Under the pieces are notes generated by a model. That model was not told where the DNA came from, searched no databases, and saw nothing but the letters and a program-made list of their open reading frames with translations. The translations under genes were made by a program, and so were the position numbers. This document shows, one piece after another, positions 19,032-24,682 of a DNA stretch of 36,885 nucleotides (positions are counted from its first letter, which is position 1; every line of letters starts with the position of its first letter). The stretch comes from a virus. The DNA is taken from positions 1-36,885 of the IMG/VR virus record IMGVR_UViG_3300035691_000016; one strand, 5' to 3'.

Positions 19032-19196
19032 ATGGACAATGTTCTAAAATTCGAAAGACAAGTTGATTTAGACGTTTACGCATGCGATTTATGTGAAAAT
19101 GACACTTTCTATTTGGCTATGAATAAGGAAGTATATTGCTCTGAATGCAGAAGACAGGCATGCGTCATTACGGATATTAAAGAGGCTGATGAATGA
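19032..19196 (+). CDS. Small zinc-ribbon-like protein
   Basis: A 54-residue protein with two CxxC pairs (CDLC and CSEC) about 20 residues apart, the pattern of a zinc ribbon. Start uncertain: ATG 19017 overlaps the previous stop (ATGA) and would add five residues; ATG 19032 gives MDNVLKFERQ. The stop overlaps the next start by four bases. Possible regulator or adaptor; function unknown. Confidence 0.55.
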   Translation: MDNVLKFERQVDLDVYACDLCENDTFYLAMNKEVYCSECRRQACVITDIKEADE

Positions 19197-19354
19197 AATT
19201 CTTTAAATTATTTTTTAATAGTCTAGATTTATTGGGCGTCTTTTTAATTGCTTATGCTTTTATGAAACATTTTCATTTCAATGACAAGGAAATATGTATG
19301 GCTGTTCTTGGTTTAGGATTAATCGCAGACAAGATTATTGGAGAAAATGAATAA
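19193..19354 (+). CDS. Small membrane protein
   Basis: 53 residues coupled to both neighbours (ATGA overlap upstream, TAATG downstream). Hydrophobic segments at residues 12-24 and 34-46 could form one or two membrane helices, separated by a charged loop (KHFHFNDKE). Holin-like in size but far from the lysin gene, so no lysis role is claimed. Confidence 0.55.
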   Translation: MKFFKLFFNSLDLLGVFLIAYAFMKHFHFNDKEICMAVLGLGLIADKIIGENE

Positions 19355-19710
19355 TGAATAAATTCATTTTTATTTTATTATTTTTTGCACAACAAACGTA
19401 CGCTATATCTAATATGGGAGGTGTTGCTGTGTCTTTTGCTGCTGCAAATGCAGCTCATCAAACAAGAATCAACAATGAGTTAATTAATGCTCAACAAAAA
19501 AGATTAGTTCGTAACAATCAAATAAAAGGAGTAATGACGTGTTCTGCTTCTTATTCGGATATTCCCGAATCTAGAGCATGGGATTATTACGGCTGCAAAG
19601 GATTTTCTATTCAAGAATTTTTTAAAAAATATAAAAGAGATAAAAAATATCAAATTTTACAAGTTTATTATAATGAACATGCAAACGAATTCATGATTTA
19701 TTATGGATAA
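19354..19710 (+). CDS. Exported small protein with signal peptide
   Basis: 118 residues beginning with a typical Sec signal (MNKFIFILLFFAQQTYA, cleavage likely after the Ala). The mature part has a helical middle and a Cys pair (MTCSAS and YYGCKG) that could form a disulfide in the periplasm. Both ends overlap neighbouring genes by one base. An exported product in an early-type operon could act in superinfection exclusion; this is speculation. Confidence 0.55.
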   Translation: MNKFIFILLFFAQQTYAISNMGGVAVSFAAANAAHQTRINNELINAQQKRLVRNNQIKGVMTCSASYSDIPESRAWDYYGCKGFSIQEFFKKYKRDKKYQILQVYYNEHANEFMIYYG

Positions 19711-19928
19711 TGATGACAAATTACACCAAAAAACGTAAACGCCAAAGCGGTCGACAAGATTGCAATCCCTCAGAAAGACAAAGATCCTATCTAAAAGGCT
19801 ACTTAGACGGTCAAGGAGAATTAGTTCAACGTCTCATTAAAGCCGGCATATTGCCAGAAGTAAATTTTGAATTGAAACCAAAAACCTTTGAACAATCTTT
19901 CGTTAATAATGAATGGAAAAAACAATGA
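19710..19928 (+). CDS. Small basic protein (unknown)
   Basis: 72 residues, N-terminus rich in Lys/Arg (YTKKRKRQSGRQ) followed by a helix (RQRSYLKGYLDGQGELVQRL). Possibly nucleic-acid binding. ATG at 19710 or 19713. The stop overlaps the next gene's ATG (ATGA). Confidence 0.5.
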   Translation: MMTNYTKKRKRQSGRQDCNPSERQRSYLKGYLDGQGELVQRLIKAGILPEVNFELKPKTFEQSFVNNEWKKQ

Positions 19929-20221
19929 GCATCCTTGAAGAAGCAGAGAAAATTGTAAATGGCCAAAGACAACAAGACTATGGTGACATGAGACTGTCTT
20001 TTGAAAGAATTGCGGGCTTGTGGTCTTATTATTTAGGAACTTATATTAACCCTGAAGATGTGGCAAAAATGATGATTTTGTTGAAGGTTTCAAGAGCCAG
20101 ACACAATAATCACATGGATAGCTATGTTGATATAGTTGGATATGTTTTATGTATTGAAAAGCTTTTAAATCCAGAAAAAGAAACCAGCGGCGTTGACAGT
20201 GAAACGCGAAGAAGGGAATAG
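19925..20221 (+). CDS. DUF6378-like phage protein
   Basis: 98 residues from ATG 19925 (ATGA overlap with the previous gene). The body (EEAEKIVNGQRQQDYGD, then FERIAGLWSYYLG and PEDVAKMMILLKVSRA) matches the DUF6378 pattern, an all-helical family distantly like MazG-type pyrophosphohydrolases; the activity is not established. The last ten residues, GVDSETRRRE, are nearly the same as a segment at 23040-23063 and are encoded by a hairpin-forming sequence (see findings). Confidence 0.7.
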   Translation: MSILEEAEKIVNGQRQQDYGDMRLSFERIAGLWSYYLGTYINPEDVAKMMILLKVSRARHNNHMDSYVDIVGYVLCIEKLLNPEKETSGVDSETRRRE

Positions 20222-20260
20222 GCTTGAAGACTTGAAGTTTGTTGAATATAGAGGGTAATA

Positions 20261-20602
20261 ATGTGTTACTGCAATCCATCAATAAGAACACCTTTTTGTG
20301 GCGCCCCAGGATGTCAATGGCCAACAAGTGCAGCGCACAGTATTGACACAGCCGCAAATAATGACAGAACAATCATTGCAATTGATTTTCCTTTAGATGA
20401 TAAAGACATTATCAAAATAATGAAGGGAAATGAATATTCATTGTATAAAATGATATCTCCTAGAATAGAAATAAGAGTTAAAGTTTTTTCTTCAGATAGA
20501 GTGAAAAATATTTCATGGGAAAACTGGCGATTATTGACTAAGTTTGCTTGGGAACATCCAGAACTACGAAGTTTAATAAAAAAAATAGAAAGTGAGGAAT
20601 AA
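20261..20602 (+). CDS. Phage protein with Cys-rich N-terminus (unknown)
   Basis: 113 residues starting MCYCNPSIRTPFCGAPGCQW, a Cys-rich N-terminus I have seen on small phage proteins; it could bind zinc. The C-terminal half is helical and charged. RBS GAGGGT upstream. Function unknown. Confidence 0.6.
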   Translation: MCYCNPSIRTPFCGAPGCQWPTSAAHSIDTAANNDRTIIAIDFPLDDKDIIKIMKGNEYSLYKMISPRIEIRVKVFSSDRVKNISWENWRLLTKFAWEHPELRSLIKKIESEE

Positions 20603-20605
20603 CAA

Positions 20606-20845
20606 ATGCTACCTGATATCCGCTTAGACTCAATATCGAACATAGACCATGAATTTATCAAAGTAATGACTCAATATCGAAAAAGATTTATTGAACTTGA
20701 TAATGACTTAAGAGGACTTGGAATTCTTTCCGAATCCAAGAAAGAGGGCGCAGCAAGATGCCTTTCTATAGCTCGCACGAATATCGAAACGGCTTGTATG
20801 TATGCTATTAAAGCAATTTGCATAATGGGAGAAAATAAAGAATGA
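20606..20845 (+). CDS. Probable Acb2/Tad1-family anti-CBASS cyclic-nucleotide sponge
   Basis: 79 residues. Acb2-type proteins sequester cyclic di- and trinucleotides made by bacterial CBASS (and some Thoeris) systems, and form small helical hexamers. The call rests on the C-terminal helix ARCLSIARTNIETACMYAIK, which fits the family pattern of Arg..(S/A)IA.T.LE.A.MWA..A, preceded by a helix (EFIKVMTQYRKRFIEL) and a loop. Length fits the family. RBS GAGGAATAA precedes the ATG and the stop overlaps the next gene (ATGA). Trp of the usual MWA motif is Tyr here. The function is family knowledge plus inference; alignment to a solved Acb2 is the decisive test. Confidence 0.6.
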   Translation: MLPDIRLDSISNIDHEFIKVMTQYRKRFIELDNDLRGLGILSESKKEGAARCLSIARTNIETACMYAIKAICIMGENKE

Positions 20846-20991
20846 AACAAACAATATTAGAGTATCTTGATGAACAAATTGAACAAGGAACAATTCTAAA
20901 AGGAACCGTAAAAAATAGAAGGGGTATAGATACTATTACAGGAGCTCTACAAGCATTTGAAGAGGTAAAAGAATTTATTGAAAAGCTATAA
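20842..20991 (+). CDS. Small helical protein (unknown)
   Basis: 49 residues, coupled by ATGA to the Acb2-like gene. Acidic helices at both ends (TILEYLDEQIEQG and GALQAFEEVKEFIEKL) with a basic middle. No family recognised; the coupling suggests a shared early role. Confidence 0.55.
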   Translation: MKQTILEYLDEQIEQGTILKGTVKNRRGIDTITGALQAFEEVKEFIEKL

Positions 20992-20996
20992 GAAGA

Positions 20997-21248
20997 ATGA
21001 AATATAGAAAAAAACCAATAATTATTGAAGCATTCCAGTTTGGAGTAGATGAACAACCAGAATGGTGTGAACATGGTGGGAAAGTGATGATCGTCGCATC
21101 ACCATTAAAAGTATGCGCTTATATAGATACTTTGGAAGGCAGAATGACAGCTGAGGTTGGCGATTACATTATAAAAGGCATAAAAGGCGAAATTTATCCT
21201 TGTAAACCTGATATTTTTGAAGCTACTTATGAGCCTATAAATGAATGA
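20997..21248 (+). CDS. PGDYG-type phage protein
   Basis: 83 residues. The start MKYRKKPIIIEAFQFG, the middle YIDTLEGRMTAEVGDYIIKG and the end YPCKPDIFEATYE are the hallmarks of a very common phage protein family (PGDYG). Function unknown. The stop overlaps the next ATG by eight bases. Confidence 0.75.
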   Translation: MKYRKKPIIIEAFQFGVDEQPEWCEHGGKVMIVASPLKVCAYIDTLEGRMTAEVGDYIIKGIKGEIYPCKPDIFEATYEPINE

Positions 21249-21441
21249 CTTCACCAAAAAAGAGCTCGAGTTAATTATGGATGCCATGCATTATTGGGTA
21301 ATTCAAATAGAGAACCCACCACCAGAAGAAACAGATTTACTCGATAAAATTCATTCCATGATCGAAAATTATGGCTGTGAGCATGAGTGGATTAACAATA
21401 CTTATTGTGAGAAATGCAATAAATCATGTGAGTGTCATTGA
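21241..21441 (+). CDS. Tandem-paralogue small protein 1 (zinc-type tail)
   Basis: 66 residues with the layout MNDFTKKELELIMDAM, then a variable helix, then KIHSMIENYGCEHEW and a CEKC/CECH metal-type tail. Same layout as the genes at 21601 and 21786. Function unknown; such genes occur as variable tandem sets in phage early regions. Confidence 0.65.
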   Translation: MNDFTKKELELIMDAMHYWVIQIENPPPEETDLLDKIHSMIENYGCEHEWINNTYCEKCNKSCECH

Positions 21442-21458
21442 ACATTTTAGTACGAATC

Positions 21459-21608
21459 ATGATTATTCGAAAATTAATTTGTTATTTTCTTAGCCATCAA
21501 TATAGATATCACCATACAAATAAATGGTATGACATAAAATGGAATTTACTGGAAAGTAGAATTGGTCGCTGCGAAAGGTGTGGCTTAATGAGGAAATTAA
21601 ATGAATGA
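21459..21608 (+). CDS. Small zinc-ribbon-like protein
   Basis: 49 residues, basic and aromatic, with a single CERC motif near the C-terminus and HQYRYHHTN in the middle. It overlaps the next gene by eight bases. It resembles the protein at 22317 in layout (MII start, CxxC tail) but is not clearly the same family. Confidence 0.5.
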   Translation: MIIRKLICYFLSHQYRYHHTNKWYDIKWNLLESRIGRCERCGLMRKLNE

Positions 21609-21789
21609 CTTCACGAAAGAAGAATTAAAAGAACTTATTTTATTTGTAGATGGTGGCATACGACACGCCACTCATGCGGTTGAGTTACGTAATAAGCTCC
21701 AATCCATGATTGATAACTATTGCGAGCATGATATGCAATATGCGTCTGGTGAGTTTAATTATTGTGATAAGTGTGGAATAAAAGATTGA
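21601..21789 (+). CDS. Tandem-paralogue small protein 2 (zinc-type tail)
   Basis: 62 residues: MNDFTKEELKELILFVDGG, then KLQSMIDNYCEHDM and a CDKCG tail. At the DNA level its first ~24 bases are nearly the same as those of paralogue 1. The stop overlaps the next gene's TTG start (TTGA). Confidence 0.65.
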   Translation: MNDFTKEELKELILFVDGGIRHATHAVELRNKLQSMIDNYCEHDMQYASGEFNYCDKCGIKD

Positions 21790-21992
21790 ACGAATTTACC
21801 AAACAGGAACTTGAGCAGATTAAAGGCGCTCTCTGTAGCGCATCATTTCCAATAAACATTGATTTGTTCAAGAAAATCCACTCCTTGATCGATAATTACT
21901 GCGAACACGAATGGATATTCCATCTAAAACTACCTGGCAGTTCTATTGAATGTCGCAAATGTCAAAAGATTCTACAAAATGATAATCAGTGA
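21786..21992 (+). CDS. Tandem-paralogue small protein 3 (zinc-type tail)
   Basis: 68 residues starting at TTG 21786, which overlaps the previous TGA; the product then begins (M)NEFTKQELEQIKGAL and aligns with paralogues 1 and 2. Middle KIHSLIDNYCEHEW, tail CRKCQKILQ, C-terminus NDNQ. A longer frame from 21771 would lose this alignment. Confidence 0.65.
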   Translation: MNEFTKQELEQIKGALCSASFPINIDLFKKIHSLIDNYCEHEWIFHLKLPGSSIECRKCQKILQNDNQ

Positions 21993-22212
21993 CTATATAG
22001 GCGAATGGAAAAACGATCATGATGATGAAGCATGCAATGCATTAAAAGAATACGATACTCAATGTGATTACTCTGATGGCACACCCAAACCAGCAAGATA
22101 CACAAAACCGCTTAGTTACTATTCTGAAAAAATAGGTCGAACTTCAAAAGAATTAAAAGAGCATTGGAGATGTATAGAAAATGACAATCAGCGAGAGACA
22201 AGAATGGAATGA
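21979..22212 (+). CDS. Small phage protein (unknown)
   Basis: 77 residues from ATG 21979 inside the end of the previous gene (14-base overlap). The start MIISDYIGEWK is shared in its first four codons with the gene at 22317. Ser/Thr-rich middle (SDGTPKPARYTKPLSYY). No domain recognised. Confidence 0.5.
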   Translation: MIISDYIGEWKNDHDDEACNALKEYDTQCDYSDGTPKPARYTKPLSYYSEKIGRTSKELKEHWRCIENDNQRETRME

Positions 22213-22330
22213 ATTCCTTGATTGGTTTGATAAAAATAAATACAACCTACCAGAATGGTTAAACGAAGACATGTCTATGCACGAATGCATATTGCTTTGG
22301 AAACAAAGGATAAAAAATGATAATCAGTGA
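22181..22330 (+). CDS. Small phage protein (unknown)
   Basis: 49 residues (MTISERQEWNEFLDWF and an acidic, Trp-rich helix), ending NDNQ. It starts within the upstream gene and ends within the next: both junctions use the same AATGAYAATCAGYGA-type sequence, read in two frames. Confidence 0.5.
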   Translation: MTISERQEWNEFLDWFDKNKYNLPEWLNEDMSMHECILLWKQRIKNDNQ

Positions 22331-22496
22331 AAAGGCAAATTATTGTAATTATCTCAACCATCAAGTTTATGAAAGACGATTTCTTGGTTTTAGCTTCTAT
22401 CAATGTAAACTTTGCAGTAAGCGTATGACAAATAGAACAGTTGCATTGATTGGAAAATTGTCTTTAGATTTTAAATCCAATAATGTTAATCAGTAA
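22317..22496 (+). CDS. Small zinc-ribbon-like protein
   Basis: 59 residues starting MIISEKANYCNYLNHQV, with CKLC in the middle and a basic end. Last gene before the RNA cluster. It overlaps the upstream gene by 14 bases. Function unknown. Confidence 0.5.
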   Translation: MIISEKANYCNYLNHQVYERRFLGFSFYQCKLCSKRMTNRTVALIGKLSLDFKSNNVNQ

Positions 22497-22504
22497 AAAA
22501 ACTC

Positions 22505-22581
22505 GGGGAGTAACTCAGTTGGTAGAGGGCAAGACAGAAATGTCGGGACGTGTCGCTGGTTCGAGTCCAGCCTCCCCACCA
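22505..22581 (+). tRNA. tRNA-like gene with degenerate anticodon arm
   Basis: 77 bases ending in an encoded ACCA. The acceptor is only 6 bp (GGGGAG / CTCCCC). The D-arm core ACTCAGTTGGTAGAG is canonical. The T-arm GCTGG-TTCGAGT-CCAGC is perfect. In place of the 5-bp stem and 7-base loop of an anticodon arm there is GACA-GAAA-TGTC, a 4-bp stem with a GNRA tetraloop and no U33-type loop, so no anticodon can be assigned. RNase P and RNase Z could still see the acceptor/T-arm half. It is either a decayed tRNA or a deliberate tRNA mimic. Confidence 0.6.
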
Positions 22582-22654
22582 AATACCGAAGTAGTAGAAA
22601 TTGGTATGTTATTAGTATAATAACGGTATAAATTATACCTATCATTGAAATTTC

Positions 22655-22795
22655 ATGAATAAAATCAAAGATATTGCGACGTACACAATTATTACAATAG
22701 TCGTATTAACTGCTTTTTTTGGTCTTAAAATTTATAGCTATAAAGACTGCAAAAAAGTCGGTCATTCAACTTTTTATTGCATAATTAATAAATGA
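22655..22795 (+). CDS. Small membrane protein (unknown)
   Basis: 46 residues with one hydrophobic segment (TIITIVVLTAFFGLKIY) and a two-Cys tail (CKKVGHSTFYC), a layout common in small phage membrane proteins. The stop overlaps the next gene by ATGA. The upstream 70 bases hold the dyad GGTATAA-A-TTATACC (22625-22639), a possible operator. Confidence 0.5.
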   Translation: MNKIKDIATYTIITIVVLTAFFGLKIYSYKDCKKVGHSTFYCIINK

Positions 22796-23118
22796 ATTTA
22801 AATATTTCATATGCTGAACTTTTAAAACCTTTATGCTGGATATGCAAAAAAGAAGTGGAACAATTTGATGTTTATGATGATTTTCCTAGATATGCGAAAA
22901 TCTTTGTGGCCAAATGTCACGGTTTTGAACAAAGATTTTGGCTCGGTAATGAGTTTGTGAACGATTTGCTGAATAATAATAGTCTTGAAAAAGGTTATGC
23001 ATTTAAGCCTGAAGATGTAAATTTGTTAAATGACAATCGCGGCGTGGACAGCGACACGCACAACGGCCGTAACGACGTGTACCTGACACACTGGCCACGG
23101 GGCGAATATAACCGTTAA
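22792..23118 (+). CDS. Unknown protein whose 3' end overlaps an RNA-like element
   Basis: 108 residues. The first ~80 (YAELLKPLCWICKKEVEQF and FEQRFWLGNEFVNDLL) are AT-rich, ordinary protein sequence with a CxxC. The last ~29 residues, beginning DNRGVDSDTHNGR, are coded by much more GC-rich DNA that also forms the 140-nt tRNA-like fold at 23032-23171. Residues GVDSDT match the tail of the DUF6378-like protein. The true protein end could be this extension or the RNA gene may have been placed over it. Confidence 0.55.
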   Translation: MNLNISYAELLKPLCWICKKEVEQFDVYDDFPRYAKIFVAKCHGFEQRFWLGNEFVNDLLNNNSLEKGYAFKPEDVNLLNDNRGVDSDTHNGRNDVYLTHWPRGEYNR

Positions 23119-23171
23119 CTACGGGAATAACCCTACAGGATAATCGGTGCAATTCCGATCGATTGTCACCA
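23032..23171 (+). ncRNA. Candidate tRNA-like RNA of 140 nt
   Basis: The ends GACAATCG (23032-23039) and CGATTGTC (23060 bases of the next hundred, i.e. 23160-23167) pair over 8 bp and are followed by ACCA. Directly 5' of the 3' strand lies a T-arm-like hairpin ATCGG-TGCAATT-CCGAT with exact 5-bp/7-base geometry and most T-loop positions (T54, C56, R57, A58, Y60). Inside are hairpins GCGTG-GACAGCGA-CACGC (23042-23059), GTGT-ACCTG-ACAC (23077-23089, enclosed by GGCC/GGCC) and CCGT-TAACT-ACGG (23112-23124). A competing local stem (GGTGCAAT with ATTGTCACC) exists. No known family matched; fold is by eye. Confidence 0.4.
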
Positions 23172-23300
23172 GAACTCAATCAGCCTAGGTTCATGGTTGA
23201 GAGGCGCTAGCACCTTGCCATAATGTTGGTAGTCACGTGCCACGTGGCTTCTGTAAGTGCTCTGCGAATCTTGGCAGTAATAGAAAGACGAGAGTGGGAA
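23172..23300 (+). ncRNA. Structured segment with three-way junction and pseudoknot
   Basis: An 8-bp hairpin CTCAATCA / TGGTTGAG (23175-23201) is followed by a stem AGCAC (23209-23213) / GTGCT (23257-23261) that encloses a 6-bp hairpin GTCACG-TGCCA-CGTGGC (23232-23248). TGCCA (23216-23220), inside that stem, can pair with TGGCA (23272-23276) outside it, a classical pseudoknot. No protein is predicted here and there is no match I can name. May form one RNA with the element just upstream. Confidence 0.4.
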
Positions 23301-23360
23301 GGGCGCTCAAGTAATTCATCATTATACCGATAAAAAAATAAATAACTGATTGAGATAACA

Positions 23361-23534
23361 ATGAAATTATCGGAAGAACAGTTTTTATTTTTGATACAAG
23401 TCTTGAAAGAATCAATTGAAGTTGACCCAAGATTTGATTATGTTTTTTCTAATGCTAAGTTGGAGCGCAAGAGATTCTATAAACAATTAGTTGCTACACA
23501 GCCAGCAGAAATATTGTTGAAAATTGATTTGTAA
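23361..23534 (+). CDS. Small phage protein (unknown)
   Basis: 57 residues (MKLSEEQFLFLIQVLKESIE, then a basic helix KLERKRFYKQL). Short helical proteins starting like this are common in phages. RBS weak (GAG seven bases upstream). It splits the otherwise non-coding stretch into two. Confidence 0.5.
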   Translation: MKLSEEQFLFLIQVLKESIEVDPRFDYVFSNAKLERKRFYKQLVATQPAEILLKIDL

Positions 23535-23934
23535 CAATATTGTTAGATAGATACAATGGAAGTGCTTTAATACTCCTTGTGTTGAGGTCTTGCAGGCTTG
23601 TCACTGTGCCTTAAACAGTGACAACCATCTATGAGCAACATGTTTTTAGTTAACTTCTATTCCAAGAATACTAACCAATGTTGCTCACCAATTAATATAA
23701 ATATACTTTAATTAAATCATCAATTTAGTTATATTTAAGGTGTTCAACCATTAAATTTCATCAAGCAGTGTACTGCAGCTACGCTGCTTGTCTCTTTGCT
23801 CTCTTTGTTGTACATTTAAGTCGCTGTAAGTCTATGCAGCTCGGCGACGTTGTTTAACTCTCTTCGTCGCCAACCGACTATGCCCTGGTGTTTAGAGCTC
23901 CTTCTCGCTGGGGCGCCAATCTCAAAAGGAAATT
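23535..23934 (+). ncRNA. 400-base structured leader upstream of ssb
   Basis: No gene seen. Stems found by eye: TTGTCACTGT / ACAGTGACAA (23598-23624, 10 bp); TGAGCAACAT / ATGTTGCTCA (23632-23687, 10 bp, with an inner GTTA/TAAC); CAAGCAG / CTGCTTG (23762-23790); and two mutually exclusive hairpins, GTCGC/GCGAC (23820-23848) and GGCGACG/CGTCGCC (23843-23871). Loops are rich in CTCTTT-type pyrimidines. The ssb RBS AAAAGGAAATT follows directly. The alternative pairing looks like a leader that can switch, controlling ssb, or an independent RNA. Confidence 0.45.
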
Positions 23935-24354
23935 ATGAAAGGTATAAACAAAGTTATCCTTGTTGGTGCAGTTGGCCAAGATCCGGATTTTGCATTTAGC
24001 AATAACGGCAATCCAAGAGCCTCTTTTTCTTTAGCCACCGGCGTAAAGTTTAAAGACAAAACTACAGGTGAAACTCAAGAAAAAACGACCTGGCATAATT
24101 TAGTCGCTTTTGGAAAGAAAGCTGAGATTGTTAATGAATACGTGAGAAAGGGTAGTCGCTTGTATATTGAAGGCACAATAGACAACCAGTCTTATGATAA
24201 AGATGGTGAAAAGCGATATTTCACGAAAATAATTATTCAAGACATTAATTTGCTGAGCAGCAAAGACGATTTTAAATCGCCGCATAACCAAACGCATCAA
24301 GAGCCGCCGCCGAATATGAGTGACAACGAGCTTGATGACGACATACCATTTTGA
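23935..24354 (+). CDS. ssb: Single-stranded DNA-binding protein
   Basis: 139 residues: an OB-fold (MKGINKVILVGAVGQDPDF to about residue 108), with INKVILVG, ATGVKFKD and TWHNLVAFG blocks typical of bacterial SSB, then a Pro/Gln/Asn-rich linker and the acidic tip DDDIPF that recruits partner proteins. Protects single strands during replication and the RecT-type annealing encoded leftward at 27368-28468. Probably controlled by the structured leader upstream. Confidence 0.95.
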   Translation: MKGINKVILVGAVGQDPDFAFSNNGNPRASFSLATGVKFKDKTTGETQEKTTWHNLVAFGKKAEIVNEYVRKGSRLYIEGTIDNQSYDKDGEKRYFTKIIIQDINLLSSKDDFKSPHNQTHQEPPPNMSDNELDDDIPF

Positions 24355-24363
24355 TAGTCATGT

Positions 24364-24418
24364 GACGCCGGATTGACGTCACATTGACACAAAAACGACA
24401 TCAAAAAGACGTCATTCT
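24364..24418. repeat. Centromere-like array parS-L: five 11-bp repeats
   Basis: GAC starts at 24364, 24375, 24386, 24397 and 24408, exactly 11 bases apart. The best units are GACGTCACATT and GACGTCATTCT. The last unit overlaps the stop codon of the ribbon-helix-helix gene. Same period, unit and orientation as the array at 25388-25442 on the other side of the operon. Probable binding array for the ribbon-helix-helix protein. Confidence 0.7.
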
Positions 24419-24681
24419 TTTAAATACTTAATCTTTTGTTTCACGGACTCCCAGATGAATTCCAGACATATTGAATTCATTGATTGGCCGGTGATATTTG
24501 AAATCTCTTCGACCGTATCATATAAATTTGCAGGCATTCTTAAAGTGAATCGTTTTGTTTCTTGTCGAGACGCCTTAGCAGGTTGTGGAATGTTTACGGC
24601 TCCATTAATAAAATCGCTGCGCATCTTTTCTTTTTCAATTTCATTCATGATTGGCGGTTTAGAAAACTTAGGTCTGTTCAT
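24412..24681 (-). CDS. Ribbon-helix-helix partition protein (ParG-like)
   Basis: 89 residues. The basic, flexible N-terminus (about 1-42) is followed by a ribbon-helix-helix fold: strand KRFTLRMPANL, helix YDTVEEISNITG, helix SMNSICLEFIWES. This is the layout of ParG/CopG partition proteins: the tail stimulates the ParA ATPase and the fold binds DNA repeats. It follows parA by one base gap in the same operon and lies against the left repeat array. Function by context and fold pattern. Confidence 0.7.
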   Translation of the reverse strand: MNRPKFSKPPIMNEIEKEKMRSDFINGAVNIPQPAKASRQETKRFTLRMPANLYDTVEEISNITGQSMNSICLEFIWESVKQKIKYLKE

Positions 24682-24682
24682 A

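Noticed and set aside
22610-22640. Promoter from TATAAT at about 22615
   Set aside because: No -35 element at proper distance; the nearby GGTATAAATTATACC dyad is noted only as a possible operator.
23032-23300. tmRNA or group I intron
   Set aside because: No tag-reading-frame or tmRNA 5' signature, and none of the P/Q/R/S core sequences of group I introns.
24364-24418. CRISPR array
   Set aside because: Units are 11 bases with no spacers and lie beside a DNA-binding protein gene; this is an operator or centromere.
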